Assembly: GCF_024742075.1 (NCBI RefSeq)
Contig: NZ_JANSGD010000001.1
Location: 62,001-126,000, forward strand
Length of the DNA: 64,000 bases
Origin: Facklamia sp. 7083-14-GEN3
Lineage (GTDB): Bacteria > Bacillota > Bacilli > Lactobacillales > Aerococcaceae
Direction: 5' to 3'
The position numbers and the translations under genes were made by a program. Positions within the stretch are counted from its first letter, which is position 1. Each line of letters begins with the position of its first letter. The notes below the pieces were generated by a model. That model saw nothing but the letters and a program-made list of their open reading frames with translations. It was not told the DNA's origin and did no database searches. This document shows positions 34,861-44,069 of the stretch, in pieces.

Positions 34861-34895
34861 AGAAAAAATAAATATAAGGAAAGAAGGATGGTATT

Positions 34896-35192
34896 ATGCT
34901 AAAGAAGCTAAAAAAAGCCACAGAAATTAGTAAATCATCAGGTTTGTTCTTAGGAGGAGCTCTTTTTGGAACACTGGGCTTAAAAGTTTTGACTAGTAAG
35001 AAGGCTAAAGAGAAATATGCTGAAATGATTGCTAGTTCTTATCAATTTAAAGATGAATTAGATGCCAGTGTATCTTCTATCAAGCAACATACAGATGATG
35101 TTTTAGCAGATGCGCAAGAAATCTATCAAGCTCGCAAGCAAGAAGAACAGATTAAGAGTATTGATGTCGTAGAAGGTCAAGATGAAGTTTAA
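34896..35192 (+). CDS. DUF6110/YtxH-like small protein coupled to a P-type ATPase
   Basis: A 98-residue protein. The start holds one Gly-rich hydrophobic segment (SSGLFLGGALFGTLGLKVLT) and the rest is a charged helix, as in DUF6110 proteins that accompany metal ATPases. Its end overlaps the ATPase start by 11 bases, so translation is coupled. It may be a membrane-bound accessory of the pump. AAGGAAAGAAGG precedes the ATG. Confidence 0.65.
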   Translation: MLKKLKKATEISKSSGLFLGGALFGTLGLKVLTSKKAKEKYAEMIASSYQFKDELDASVSSIKQHTDDVLADAQEIYQARKQEEQIKSIDVVEGQDEV

Positions 35193-37251
35193 TATCTGTC
35201 ATCAGAATCAAAGCCGTTTAAGGGTTAAAAGTTCCTTTCTTTTAACCCCAACTATTTGCGATTACTTAAAGGAAAAGAGCCATTCAAATGCTGCGATTCA
35301 AAGAATTGTTTTTTATAGTGATCAGAAAACATTGGCTATATCTGTTAATAAGGACTATGAGATTTCGCAGGCTATTCAATTTTTAAAAAGTATTGAGAGA
35401 GAAAAGATAAATCAATTACTAGAAAAACCCTACTATAAGGAGAAAACACCTTATGCGATTATTTCGAAGGAATTGAGTTTATTTGCACTTAGACGTCTTT
35501 TATTACCGAACCCCATTCAATATTTTTATACAATCTATCAATCATCGAATTATTTAAAAAGAGCAATCAAGGCTTTAATAAATAAAAATGTGAATATGGA
35601 TGTGTTGGATGGAGCGGCAATTATTACTTCTATTTTAATTGGCCAACCTAAAACAGCGAGTTCTATTATGTTTATCATGGGACTAGGCGATCAATTAAAT
35701 GATTGGACCAATAAAAAATCGATTGAAGACCTAGAAAACAGTCTTAAACAACAAAAACAAATGGTTTGGGTCCTGGATGATAAGGGTGTTAAAGTAGAAC
35801 GCGATACTAAACAGATTAAAATGAATGATATTGTAGTGTTTACAGAAGGCAGTGAAATTTTATTCGATGGAGTTGTTCATTCTGGATCAGGAATGGTCAA
35901 CGAAAGCTCATTAACGGGTGAGTTTTTCCCGGTTATGAAGCAAGACGGCGATGAAGTATTCTCTAATACGATTTTAGAAATGGGTGAGCTTTATGTTCAA
36001 GTCACCAACACGACTCTAAACAATCGTATTCATGAATTGATGGAGCTAATGAGGAAGTCAGAAGCTAATAGTAATACCCAACAAAATAAATACATTGCTT
36101 TAGCAGACAAACTGGTTAAGTATAACTTTTTAGGGGTAGTAATTACTTATTTATTAACCGGTTCGCTACGTAAGGCATTATCTTTTTTATTGGTCGATTT
36201 TTCATGTGCCTTGAAACTTTCCATCCCTATTTCTTATTTGTCTGCCATTAAAGACGCAGTTGATAAAGAAATATTAATTAAAAGTATGGCAGTGGTCGAA
36301 AAATATAATGACATTGATCTGGTTGTTTTTGATAAAACAGGCACCTTAACAATCTCTGACCCTAAAGTGGTTCAGACTATTTCTTTCCACGATTATAGCA
36401 AGGATGAAGTCTTGAGAATTGGGGCTTGTTTGGAAGAACATATCTACCATCCTTTAGCTAATGCGGTAGTTACTGAAGCAAAAGTCCAATCAATCGTTCA
36501 TGATGAAATGCATGGACAATTACACCACATTGCTTCACGCGGCATTTTATCGACCATCGATGAAAAAGAAGTGGTTATTGGTAGCTATTTGTTGATGAAA
36601 GAAAAAAAGATTGCTATTACACAAGAACAAGAAGCAGTCATTGAGCAATATGAGCAACAATATAACTTACTTTATTTAGGTTATGATGGAAAATTAATTG
36701 GTTTGTTCTTAATTGATACGCCTTTAAGAGAGGATACAGCGAAAGTTATTCAGTGGTTACAAGACAATGGGAAAGAAGTGGCTCTTCTAACAGGAGATAC
36801 GCAAAAAAGGACGCAAAGTCTAATCGATAATCTTTATTTTCACCATATAAAAACTGAAGTGTCACCAAGTGAGAAGTATCAGTTTATTAAAGAGCAAAAA
36901 GATGCCGGCAAGAAAGTGATGATGCTTGGAGATGGCCTTAATGATTCTGCTGCTCTGTCTTTAGCAGATATCGGGTGTGTGATGAATGACGCTGCCGATA
37001 TTTGTAAGCAAACCAGCGACCTAGTATTATCCAACAATCAACTAGGTGGTTTGATGGAACTCCAAAAAATTAGTAGCTTGCTCGAAAAAAGGATCAAAAA
37101 GAATCTTAAAGAAACTATAGGTATTAACAGTTGTTTAATCATATTGGGGGTATTTGACTTATTATCTCCAAGTGCATTATCGATTCTTCATAATTTAACT
37201 ACAACAGGAATTATATTGAGAAGTATGTCGGGCTTTAAAGCTCATAAATAA
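35182..37251 (+). CDS. P1B-type metal-translocating ATPase
   Basis: A 689-residue P-type ATPase. Visible motifs are the actuator LTGEFFPV, phosphorylation site FDKTGTLT, the P1B HP motif (IYHPLANAV), TGDTQKR and hinge MLGDGLNDSAAL. The intramembrane metal motif is not the usual CPC: the segment before the phosphorylation site reads DFSCALKLSIP. No N-terminal CxxC metal-binding domain is present; residues 1-90 are a degenerate ferredoxin-like domain. The cargo is uncertain; a transition metal such as Mn, Fe or Zn, exported, is the likeliest. It is paired with the DUF6110-like gene. Confidence 0.85.
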   Translation: MKFNICHQNQSRLRVKSSFLLTPTICDYLKEKSHSNAAIQRIVFYSDQKTLAISVNKDYEISQAIQFLKSIEREKINQLLEKPYYKEKTPYAIISKELSLFALRRLLLPNPIQYFYTIYQSSNYLKRAIKALINKNVNMDVLDGAAIITSILIGQPKTASSIMFIMGLGDQLNDWTNKKSIEDLENSLKQQKQMVWVLDDKGVKVERDTKQIKMNDIVVFTEGSEILFDGVVHSGSGMVNESSLTGEFFPVMKQDGDEVFSNTILEMGELYVQVTNTTLNNRIHELMELMRKSEANSNTQQNKYIALADKLVKYNFLGVVITYLLTGSLRKALSFLLVDFSCALKLSIPISYLSAIKDAVDKEILIKSMAVVEKYNDIDLVVFDKTGTLTISDPKVVQTISFHDYSKDEVLRIGACLEEHIYHPLANAVVTEAKVQSIVHDEMHGQLHHIASRGILSTIDEKEVVIGSYLLMKEKKIAITQEQEAVIEQYEQQYNLLYLGYDGKLIGLFLIDTPLREDTAKVIQWLQDNGKEVALLTGDTQKRTQSLIDNLYFHHIKTEVSPSEKYQFIKEQKDAGKKVMMLGDGLNDSAALSLADIGCVMNDAADICKQTSDLVLSNNQLGGLMELQKISSLLEKRIKKNLKETIGINSCLIILGVFDLLSPSALSILHNLTTTGIILRSMSGFKAHK

Positions 37252-37264
37252 TTTCTTCAAGAAT

Positions 37265-37308
37265 CCCTTAAAGTGAGCATATTTTCCTCACTTTAGGGGT
37301 TTTTAATT
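37265..37308 (+). terminator. Terminator of the ATPase operon
   Basis: CCCTTAAAGTGAG and CTCACTTTAGGGG around a 9-base loop, then TTTTTAATTTTT. Confidence 0.88.
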
Positions 37309-37434
37309 TTTAAGGTTCCAAAATAAATAGGTTCGATGTAAAAAACCGCGTCTATACATGATCAAAATGCATGGGTCAACGCTAGTTATGATAAAAACAT
37401 ATGGGAGCTCAGCAGTCTAACAGGAGGAAAGACT

Positions 37435-37965
37435 ATGAAAATAAAATATAATAAACTGTTGATACGTAATGCAGAAGCGTCAGATGCGATTCAATTATGT
37501 CAATGGTGGAATAGTGGAGAAGTAATGAAATGGGTTGGTTTTCCAAAAGGTCTAGGGAAGACGGTTGAAGAGGTGCAATCAAAAATTGAGAGCTATTCCG
37601 ATGAGAAAGGTCGTCTTTTGTTGATTGAATATCAAGGTGCCCCTATAGGTGAATTATACTATGACAACTTGGGCCAGCAAGTAGCAGAAATCCATATAAA
37701 AATTTGTGTTTCAGACTTCCGTGAAAAGGGCATAGGTAGATTAGCGTTAAGTTTATTGGTTAAAGAATTATTTAAGAAAGCTTATAAAAAAATATTGATA
37801 AGTGTTGATTTAAAAAATACAAGAGCTCAACATGTTTATGAATTGTTAGGTTTTAAGATGACAGTTATTAATTATGATTCTTGGATGGATCAATTAGGTG
37901 AGAAACAATCGAGTATTGATTATGAGTTGATTGAAGAAGAGTTTAATGATTTTTCTCTACAATAA
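37435..37965 (+). CDS. GNAT-family acetyltransferase
   Basis: A 176-residue GNAT. The start (LLIRNAEASDAIQLCQWW) resembles aminoglycoside-6'-acetyltransferase-like and RimJ-like enzymes. VSDFREKGIGRLALSLLV is the acetyl-CoA loop and NTRAQHVYELLGFKMT closes the fold. Substrate unknown. AGGAGGAAAG lies just upstream. Confidence 0.82.
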   Translation: MKIKYNKLLIRNAEASDAIQLCQWWNSGEVMKWVGFPKGLGKTVEEVQSKIESYSDEKGRLLLIEYQGAPIGELYYDNLGQQVAEIHIKICVSDFREKGIGRLALSLLVKELFKKAYKKILISVDLKNTRAQHVYELLGFKMTVINYDSWMDQLGEKQSSIDYELIEEEFNDFSLQ

Positions 37966-37990
37966 TGAAGGATAGAAATAGCTAAAAAAG

Positions 37991-38030
37991 AAGGCCTCCT
38001 ATCACATAATTAGTGATAGGGGGCCTTTAG
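37991..38030 (+). terminator. Bidirectional terminator, end of the ribose operon
   Basis: A 15-bp near-perfect stem (AAGGCCTCCTATCAC against GTGATAGGGGGCCTT) with A-rich and T-rich flanks. It serves the GNAT gene and the minus-strand rbs operon. Confidence 0.9.
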
Positions 38031-38043
38031 ATACTTTAAGAGT

Positions 38044-38970
38044 CTATTGTTCTTCTAATGAATCTTTAGTCACTAATTCTAAAGGTGAAGCAATGGATTC
38101 TTCAACTTCTTCTTCATTTAAATGTTTGATAGCTGCCTCAACAGCTAATTTACCCATTTCTTTAGGTTGTTGTGCTATAGTTGCTGCTAATTCGCCTTCT
38201 TTAACAGCTTCTAAACCATCATCATTACCGTCAAAACCAACTACCAAGATATCTTCTTCTAAGCCAGCTGCTTTAATGGCTTCAATGGCACCTAACGCCA
38301 TTTCGTCATTTTGAGCAAAAACAGCTTTAACATCAGGATGTGCTTGAAGAAGGTTTTCCATAACAGTAAGTCCTTCTGAACGATTAAAGTTAGCTGATTG
38401 ACTAGCTACGATGTCTAATTTATCTTTAGCGCCTTCCTCAAACCCCTGACCTCTCTCGTTAGTAGCAGAAGCACCAGGAACGCCTTCTAATTGGATAACT
38501 TGAGCATCTTCTCCGACCTTTTCAATAATGAAATCAGCTGCCATCTTACCACCTTCAACGTTATTTGAAGCGACTAGAGAGATAACTTCACCATCTTCAG
38601 CGTTGCGGTCAATAGTTATCACTGGAATGTTTGCTTCGTTAGCATTTTTGATTGCTGGAACAATAGCATCAGAGTCAACAGGGTTGATTAATAGAATATC
38701 AACACCTTGAGTAATTAAATCATCTAAACCATTAAGTTGAGTGGTTGCATCGTCTTGAGCATCAACAACTTGAACACTCGCGCCCATTTCTTTTGCAGCC
38801 TCTTCCACGCCTTCTTGTAAGTCCACGAAGAAGGGATTGTTAGTTGTTGATAAAGCTAAACCAATTGTGTATTCCTCGTCAGCAGCTAATACAGAAGTAA
38901 AATTAAAGCCTGAGAAAACAAGAGGGAAGATAGCTAATAGAGTGATAATAATTTTTTTAATAGTTTTCAT
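38044..38970 (-). CDS. rbsB: Ribose ABC transporter substrate-binding protein
   Basis: A 308-residue class I sugar-binding protein, last gene of the rbs operon. It has YTIGLALSTTNNPFFVDLQEG, INPVDSDAIVPAIKNA and VVGFDGNDDGLEAVKEG, all typical of RbsB. The signal peptide ends SVLA-ADEE without a Cys, while B. subtilis RbsB is a lipoprotein. It is expected to bind ribose outside the membrane and deliver it to RbsAC. Confidence 0.92.
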   Translation of the reverse strand: MKTIKKIIITLLAIFPLVFSGFNFTSVLAADEEYTIGLALSTTNNPFFVDLQEGVEEAAKEMGASVQVVDAQDDATTQLNGLDDLITQGVDILLINPVDSDAIVPAIKNANEANIPVITIDRNAEDGEVISLVASNNVEGGKMAADFIIEKVGEDAQVIQLEGVPGASATNERGQGFEEGAKDKLDIVASQSANFNRSEGLTVMENLLQAHPDVKAVFAQNDEMALGAIEAIKAAGLEEDILVVGFDGNDDGLEAVKEGELAATIAQQPKEMGKLAVEAAIKHLNEEEVEESIASPLELVTKDSLEEQ

Positions 38971-38983
38971 AAATAGTCTCCTT

Positions 38984-39937
38984 TTATTTATCTTTACGAT
39001 CCAATAAGACAGCGATTAAAATAACGACACCTTGAACAATTTGCTGATAAAAACTTGAAACGCCTAATAAGTTTAAACCGTTATTTAAGGTTCCAATAAT
39101 TAAAGCTCCAACTAAGGTTCCAACAATGCGACCATGTCCACCAGCCATACTAGTACCACCAATCACCACTGCCGCAATAGCGTCCATTTCATAGGCTACT
39201 CCTGCTGTTGGTTGTGCAGAGTTTAAGCGTGAAGTTAAGATTAAACCTGCAATGGCAGCTAAAGCACCTGAAACAGTATAGACAATAATTTTTACACGAT
39301 CACTATTAATCCCAGCGATAAAAGCTGCTTTCTCATTGCCACCGACCGAGAAGGTCTTGCGTCCGAAGGTTGTTTTATGTAATAAACAATAAAGGCCTGC
39401 AAAGACGATTAGCATGAGAATGACAGGCACTGGAATTTTAAATAAATACCCCCTTCCTATAGATTCAAAAAATTGCCCCCCTTCAAATTTAGTTAGGGGA
39501 TTCCCCCCAGTTAATACCAAAGTTAGACCCCGATAAATCGTCATGGTAGAAAGGGTAGCAATAAAAGGTACAACATTACCCTTTGTAATAATTAAACCAT
39601 TGACTGCCCCTAAAAGACCACCAAGCAAGACGCCTAATAAGACTGCTAATATCGGGTGAATGCCATACATCATCAAATAGGCAACAATCGCACTTGAAAG
39701 AGCTAAGACCGATCCGACAGATAAGTCGATCCCCCCAGTAATAATAACGAAAGTCATACCAAAAGCGATGAAAGCATTAATAGAAACCTGTCTGAGTAAG
39801 TTAAGTAAGTTATTTACTTTAATAAAATTAGGGTTTAAAGCCGTTACGAGTATAAATAATACAATTAAGGCTAAGACCGGACCTAATCTTCTTAAATTAA
39901 ATTTTTTTGTTGAAGCTTTTAATTCTCGTTTATCCAT
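38984..39937 (-). CDS. rbsC: Ribose ABC transporter permease
   Basis: A 317-residue membrane protein of the BPD_transp_2 family with 8-10 helices. NAFIAFGMTFVIITGGIDLSVGSV is the family hallmark and AGHGRIVGTLVGALIIGTLNNGL the coupling region. Its ATG overlaps the rbsA stop (TAATG). AGGAGGG lies upstream. Confidence 0.93.
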   Translation of the reverse strand: MDKRELKASTKKFNLRRLGPVLALIVLFILVTALNPNFIKVNNLLNLLRQVSINAFIAFGMTFVIITGGIDLSVGSVLALSSAIVAYLMMYGIHPILAVLLGVLLGGLLGAVNGLIITKGNVVPFIATLSTMTIYRGLTLVLTGGNPLTKFEGGQFFESIGRGYLFKIPVPVILMLIVFAGLYCLLHKTTFGRKTFSVGGNEKAAFIAGINSDRVKIIVYTVSGALAAIAGLILTSRLNSAQPTAGVAYEMDAIAAVVIGGTSMAGGHGRIVGTLVGALIIGTLNNGLNLLGVSSFYQQIVQGVVILIAVLLDRKDK

Positions 39938-41418
39938 TATTTCCCTCCTGTAGCTAAAGTCATGATGCGTTCTTCAGATAATTCTTCTTGTTTCAGACAA
40001 CCATTTAGCCTTCCTTCATGAACAACAAGTACTCGATCACTCACACCAATAATTTCAGGCAAATCGCTTGATACCATAATAATTCCTACTCCACGATCTG
40101 TTAACTCGCGCATTAACAGATAAATTTCTCTTTTGGCTCCAATATCTACGCCTCGAGTAGGTTCATCTAAAATTAATATTTGTGTTCCAGCTGCTATCCA
40201 TTTAGCAAGTACAACTTTTTGCTGGTTACCTCCTGAGAGCGAGGAGACAGGAAGGTGCATACTCGCTGTCTTAATAGCTAAACGTTCAATTAGTAATTGA
40301 ACAAACTCTTCTTCCTCTTTATTGTTGATGAGACCGTTTTTAGCAAATTCATTGAAAGCTGTAATCCCAATATTGTCCTTAATAGAAAAATCTAAAAGGA
40401 GTCCTTCCTCTTTACGGTTTTCAGTCACATACCCTATGCCATGTTTAATAGCATGAAGCGGGGAAGTAATTTTTACCACTTGATCGTTTATAGCTATGGT
40501 TCCACGTTCAATGGGGAGCAATCCGAAAATAGCTGACATAATTTCTGTTCTTCCAGCTCCCATTAATCCTGAGACACCCAGTATTTCGCCTTGCTTTAAA
40601 CTGAAAGAAATATCTTTAAACTTGCCGCTAACAGTTAAATCTTTAACTTCTAATAGCGTTCGACCGACTTCTGACCGTTCACTTGGATAATAATCACCAA
40701 TGTCACGTCCAACCATCGCACTTACAATTTCTTTTTCATTAGTACTTCCGGCTTCTTTAGTCATGATGGAAATCCCATCTCGCATAACTGTAATTCGATC
40801 ACTAATTTCAAAGATTTCTTTTAAGCGGTGAGAGATATAAACAATAGCGACTCCTTTTTGTTTGAGTTTTTGAATAATTGAGAACAAAGTCATAATTTCA
40901 TTATCGGTTAAAGCGGCAGTGGGCTCGTCCATAATGATAACCGATGCATCGTTCATTAAGGTTTTGGCAATTTCAATTAATTGCTGTTGTCCAATACTCA
41001 AACTTTTCATGGGAGCGTTAAGATTAATTTGAATGTCCAGTTGTTGTAGAATGGACTCTGCTTTCGTTTTCATAGCTTGCTGATCACAGAGAATACCGAA
41101 TTTTGTAATTTCTTTCCCCATAAACATATTCTCTAACACAGTCATTTCCGGCCAGGTAATTAACTCTTGATGTATAAAACTTACTCCATTATTTTCAGCA
41201 TCTTTAGGATTATCAAATAATGATTCCTTACCATCTATAAGAATTTGTCCCTGATCAGCTTTCAGCAAACCCGTTAAGATATTCATTAAAGTGGATTTGC
41301 CAGCCCCATTTTCGCCCATTAAGGAATGGACCTCTCCGGCTTTTAAGTCGAAGTTTACACCTTTTAAGACATGATTGGCCGCAAATTGTTTATGGATATT
41401 GTTCATTTGTATGTCCAT
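39937..41418 (-). CDS. rbsA: Ribose ABC transporter double ATPase
   Basis: A 493-residue protein with two ABC domains. The first has Walker A GENGAGKST, signature LSIGQQQLIEIA and Walker B IIMDEPTAALT. The second has the degenerate loop GLMGAGRTE, signature LSGGNQQKVVLAKW and LILDEPTRGVD, as usual for sugar ATPases. AGGGGGA is seven bases before the ATG at 41418; an ATG at 41424 is too close to it. Confidence 0.93.
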   Translation of the reverse strand: MDIQMNNIHKQFAANHVLKGVNFDLKAGEVHSLMGENGAGKSTLMNILTGLLKADQGQILIDGKESLFDNPKDAENNGVSFIHQELITWPEMTVLENMFMGKEITKFGILCDQQAMKTKAESILQQLDIQINLNAPMKSLSIGQQQLIEIAKTLMNDASVIIMDEPTAALTDNEIMTLFSIIQKLKQKGVAIVYISHRLKEIFEISDRITVMRDGISIMTKEAGSTNEKEIVSAMVGRDIGDYYPSERSEVGRTLLEVKDLTVSGKFKDISFSLKQGEILGVSGLMGAGRTEIMSAIFGLLPIERGTIAINDQVVKITSPLHAIKHGIGYVTENRKEEGLLLDFSIKDNIGITAFNEFAKNGLINNKEEEEFVQLLIERLAIKTASMHLPVSSLSGGNQQKVVLAKWIAAGTQILILDEPTRGVDIGAKREIYLLMRELTDRGVGIIMVSSDLPEIIGVSDRVLVVHEGRLNGCLKQEELSEERIMTLATGGK

Positions 41419-41429
41419 AATCATTCCCC

Positions 41430-41828
41430 CTAGAATACGACGCCTGATTGTAAGATAACATTAGCATATGGTGTGGCTTCACCGGTTCTGATAACTGCTT
41501 TACTGTGAGCCGTTTGCCCTTTAAAAGATTCATGGTCAATGAAGGCAATCTCAATTTGAGAATCGAAAATCTGCTGTATTTCCACTAGTAAATCTGGGTT
41601 GTGTTGCTTGATTTCTTCAGCTAAAATGATACGTTCAATTTTCATATCATCGATTACTGCTTTTAAGACACTGATAAACGAAGGTTCTCCTAGGCGAATG
41701 GCCAAATCAATTTTTTCAGTCCCTTGTACAATCGGAAGACCGCAATCGGCAATCGTCAACTGATCTGTATGGCCCATATCCGACAAAACTTTGGAAATAT
41801 GACTATTCAAAATGCCATGCTGTTTCAA
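41430..41828 (-). CDS. rbsD: D-ribose pyranase
   Basis: A 132-residue enzyme that interconverts beta-pyran and beta-furan ribose. GILNSHISKVLSDMGHTDQLTIADCGLPI is diagnostic, with the catalytic His (GHTD) and the C-terminal TGEATPYANVILQSGV. The TTG at 41828 (MKQHGILN) is chosen because AGGAGA is well spaced from it and because the protein then starts like other RbsD. The GTG at 41837 lies directly on that site. It overlaps the end of rbsK by 26 bases. Confidence 0.9.
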   Translation of the reverse strand: MKQHGILNSHISKVLSDMGHTDQLTIADCGLPIVQGTEKIDLAIRLGEPSFISVLKAVIDDMKIERIILAEEIKQHNPDLLVEIQQIFDSQIEIAFIDHESFKGQTAHSKAVIRTGEATPYANVILQSGVVF

Positions 41829-42711
41829 AGGCTTCACTCTCCTTCATTTGGTTGATAGTTGGCATACCACCTTGAGCGCCTTGTTTGCGAATAGATAGAG
41901 CAGCAGCAAGGTTCGCAAAACGTATCGCTTCTTCAAGTTCTAATTTTTTACCAATGGCCAATGCCAGAGCTCCATTAAAGGTGTCACCTGCGCCAGTCGT
42001 GTCTACAATTTGACTGACTGGAATAGAGGGTACACTCACTAATTTTTCTCCGTTATGGAAGAGAGTACCTTGAGCTCCTAATGTTACAATCATTTTATTA
42101 GGATATTCAGCGAGGACTGCTTCCATCTCTTGGCCAGGAAACATCAACTCAAACTCGTGTTCATTCGGTGTGATATAGTCGATAGCGTCCATATATTGGG
42201 CATTAAATTCTCGAGCGGGTGCTGGATTATAAACAATTTTACAATTTTCACTTTTCATTGTTTTAAAGACTTTTTCGACTGTTTTGATAGCACTTTCGTT
42301 TTGAATGAGTATTAAATCACAAGTTTTAAGAAATTCAAATTCTTTAACCACATCATTCACCGAATAGGCATCATTAGCTCCAGCCACGTAGATGATAGTA
42401 TTTTCTCCTTCTACAACATTAATAATGGCTGATCCCGAAGGAAGTTGGTCTTTATTGATGACATGGGAAACATCGATGTGATTTGTTTGTAAGTTATTTA
42501 GTAAGTTCTTAGCGAAAGTATCATTTCCTACGGCTCCTAACAGATAGGTCTCTGCTCCTAATCGGCTGGCTGCAACCGCTTGGTTTGCACCTTTACCTCC
42601 AAAATAAGTTTCAAAGTGTTCACCATAGATTGTTTCACCAGCCTTTGGTCGACGTTTTGATGTCACAACAAAGTCTGTAGAAATACTTCCAATAACAGCT
42701 ATTTTAACCAT
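41803..42711 (-). CDS. rbsK: Ribokinase
   Basis: A 302-residue PfkB-family kinase that makes ribose-5-phosphate. It carries GGKGANQAVAASRLG near the N-terminus and the catalytic VDTTGAGDTFNGALA near residue 240. Length is normal. Its start overlaps the rbsR stop by one base. Confidence 0.95.
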   Translation of the reverse strand: MVKIAVIGSISTDFVVTSKRRPKAGETIYGEHFETYFGGKGANQAVAASRLGAETYLLGAVGNDTFAKNLLNNLQTNHIDVSHVINKDQLPSGSAIINVVEGENTIIYVAGANDAYSVNDVVKEFEFLKTCDLILIQNESAIKTVEKVFKTMKSENCKIVYNPAPAREFNAQYMDAIDYITPNEHEFELMFPGQEMEAVLAEYPNKMIVTLGAQGTLFHNGEKLVSVPSIPVSQIVDTTGAGDTFNGALALAIGKKLELEEAIRFANLAAALSIRKQGAQGGMPTINQMKESEAFETAWHFE

Positions 42712-43706
42712 TATTCTACCTCCCTTAATGAATTTCGTTGTAATAATTGGGGTTTGATTTGGATAATTTTTGTTGTTTGATAATTAATTTCTTGGTTAAT
42801 AATAGATAATAATAATTCTGTTCCTTGATAGCCAATTTCATAAGCGGGTTGTTGGATAGTTGATAATCCAGGTTGAGCATAGGAACCAAAGATAATGCCA
42901 TCATAGCCAATGATCTGTACTTCTTTTGGAATTTTTACGCCTAATTGGTTCCACGTCTGCATGAGAGCTAAGGCATAAACATCGTTGGGGGCAATAACTG
43001 TTTGAATAGTTGGATATTTCTGAATAACCTCTCTAGCGACTTGGTCGGCAAATTCCATTTGAAAAGAATTTGTCGTGTAGATATGATAGTCAATTTTAGC
43101 AGGATCAAATACAGATTGGATTCCCTTTAGACGAAGCTGTGAAACATTCATATTCATTGGTCCAGTCATAATTAGAACGGAACCATGATTCGTTTTTCGA
43201 ATCGCTTGGCCAATTAACTGCCCGCCATAAAAATCATCAGCAATCACTGCAAAACGATCGTTTGCATTCATCCGGTCTAGCGAAACGGTTGGAATATCTT
43301 CTGGGGTATCTAAATGTGTTCCATCTACTTTGATTATTCCAGCAATATTGTATTGCTTAAAGAAGTTAAGATAATTTTCTCCATTGGTTTCCTTGCCTTC
43401 AGTATTCCCTACAATTAACATATATCCATTTTTCATAGCGCATTTTTCCACACCTTTAATTATAGAAGGGAAGTAGGGATTGGTTATATTAGGAACGAGC
43501 AAACCGATAATCATTGATGACTTTCGGTTGAGAGATCTTGCGATTTCATTCGGTACATAGTTCAATTTTTTAATTGCTAAGAGAATTTTTTGTTTAGATT
43601 GTTGACCGACGTATCCACTGTTGTTGATTAAGCGTGAAACAGTTGCCACTGAGACACCTGCTTCCTTTGCCACATCACGAATTGTTGTCAAATAGTTCAC
43701 GTCCAT
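42711..43706 (-). CDS. rbsR: LacI-family repressor of the ribose operon
   Basis: A 331-residue regulator with an N-terminal LacI HTH (TTIRDVAKEAGVSVATVSRLIN) and a sugar-binding core (IIGLLVPNITNPYFPSIIKG). The first ATG at 43706 lies next to the operator and has no ribosome-binding site; a TTG at 43691 (MTTIRDVA) gives the usual LacI start and may be the true one. Gene order rbsRKDACB equals that of B. subtilis. It is expected to repress the operon without ribose. Confidence 0.9.
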   Translation of the reverse strand: MDVNYLTTIRDVAKEAGVSVATVSRLINNSGYVGQQSKQKILLAIKKLNYVPNEIARSLNRKSSMIIGLLVPNITNPYFPSIIKGVEKCAMKNGYMLIVGNTEGKETNGENYLNFFKQYNIAGIIKVDGTHLDTPEDIPTVSLDRMNANDRFAVIADDFYGGQLIGQAIRKTNHGSVLIMTGPMNMNVSQLRLKGIQSVFDPAKIDYHIYTTNSFQMEFADQVAREVIQKYPTIQTVIAPNDVYALALMQTWNQLGVKIPKEVQIIGYDGIIFGSYAQPGLSTIQQPAYEIGYQGTELLLSIINQEINYQTTKIIQIKPQLLQRNSLREVE

Positions 43707-43707
43707 T

Positions 43708-43729
43708 CATGTGTAAACGGTTACACATG
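43708..43729 (-). promoter_or_regulatory. RbsR operator / cre
   Basis: A 22-base palindrome with one mismatch (CATGTGTAA arms). Its core TGTAAACGGTTACA also fits the CcpA cre consensus fully. It covers the predicted transcription start, so either protein would block initiation. Confidence 0.75.
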
Positions 43730-43732
43730 ATA

Positions 43733-43760
43733 ATTATATTAAATTTGCTCGGTTTGTCAA
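43733..43760 (-). promoter_or_regulatory. Promoter of the ribose operon
   Basis: Minus strand TTGACA (43760-43755), 16 bases, TATAAT (43738-43733), followed at once by the operator. Confidence 0.85.
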
Positions 43761-44069
43761 GATGATTTTTATAGCAACATTAGATATTTTTGTTCAAATC
43801 TCTTATGATTAGATCTAATATTATTTTTAAAATTTATGGTCATAGAATGATTCATTATAAAATCTAATTTCGTAATCATTACCTCTTATATTATTTACTA
43901 AAAGATTAAATTTAAAAAGTAATATTAAATAAAAGTAATGATTAGAAGTATATGATTATTAAGTAGGTAATAACTTTGCATTGCGAGTTTAACGGTACTT
44001 AGGTATTATTAAAGATAAAGATTTTATGTTTTAATATATTTACAGTTATTATCTACATTTGGAGGAATT
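43761..44069. other. Divergent region before the restriction locus
   Basis: Very AT-rich. It holds a 10-bp inverted repeat with distant arms (TAATCATTAC at 43873-43882, GTAATGATTA at 43935-43944) and a possible promoter at 43981-44009. No coding frame. The repeat could be an operator for a controller protein not seen here. Confidence 0.4.
43981..44009 (+). promoter_or_regulatory. Possible promoter of the restriction locus
   Basis: TTGCGA (43981-43986), 17 bases, TATTAT (44004-44009), 61 bases before the Z1 gene. Confidence 0.45.

Noticed and set aside
34706-34930. Open frame overlapping the GNAT gene and the DUF6110-like gene
   Set aside because: It is out of frame with both real genes and includes the promoter at 34832-34860.
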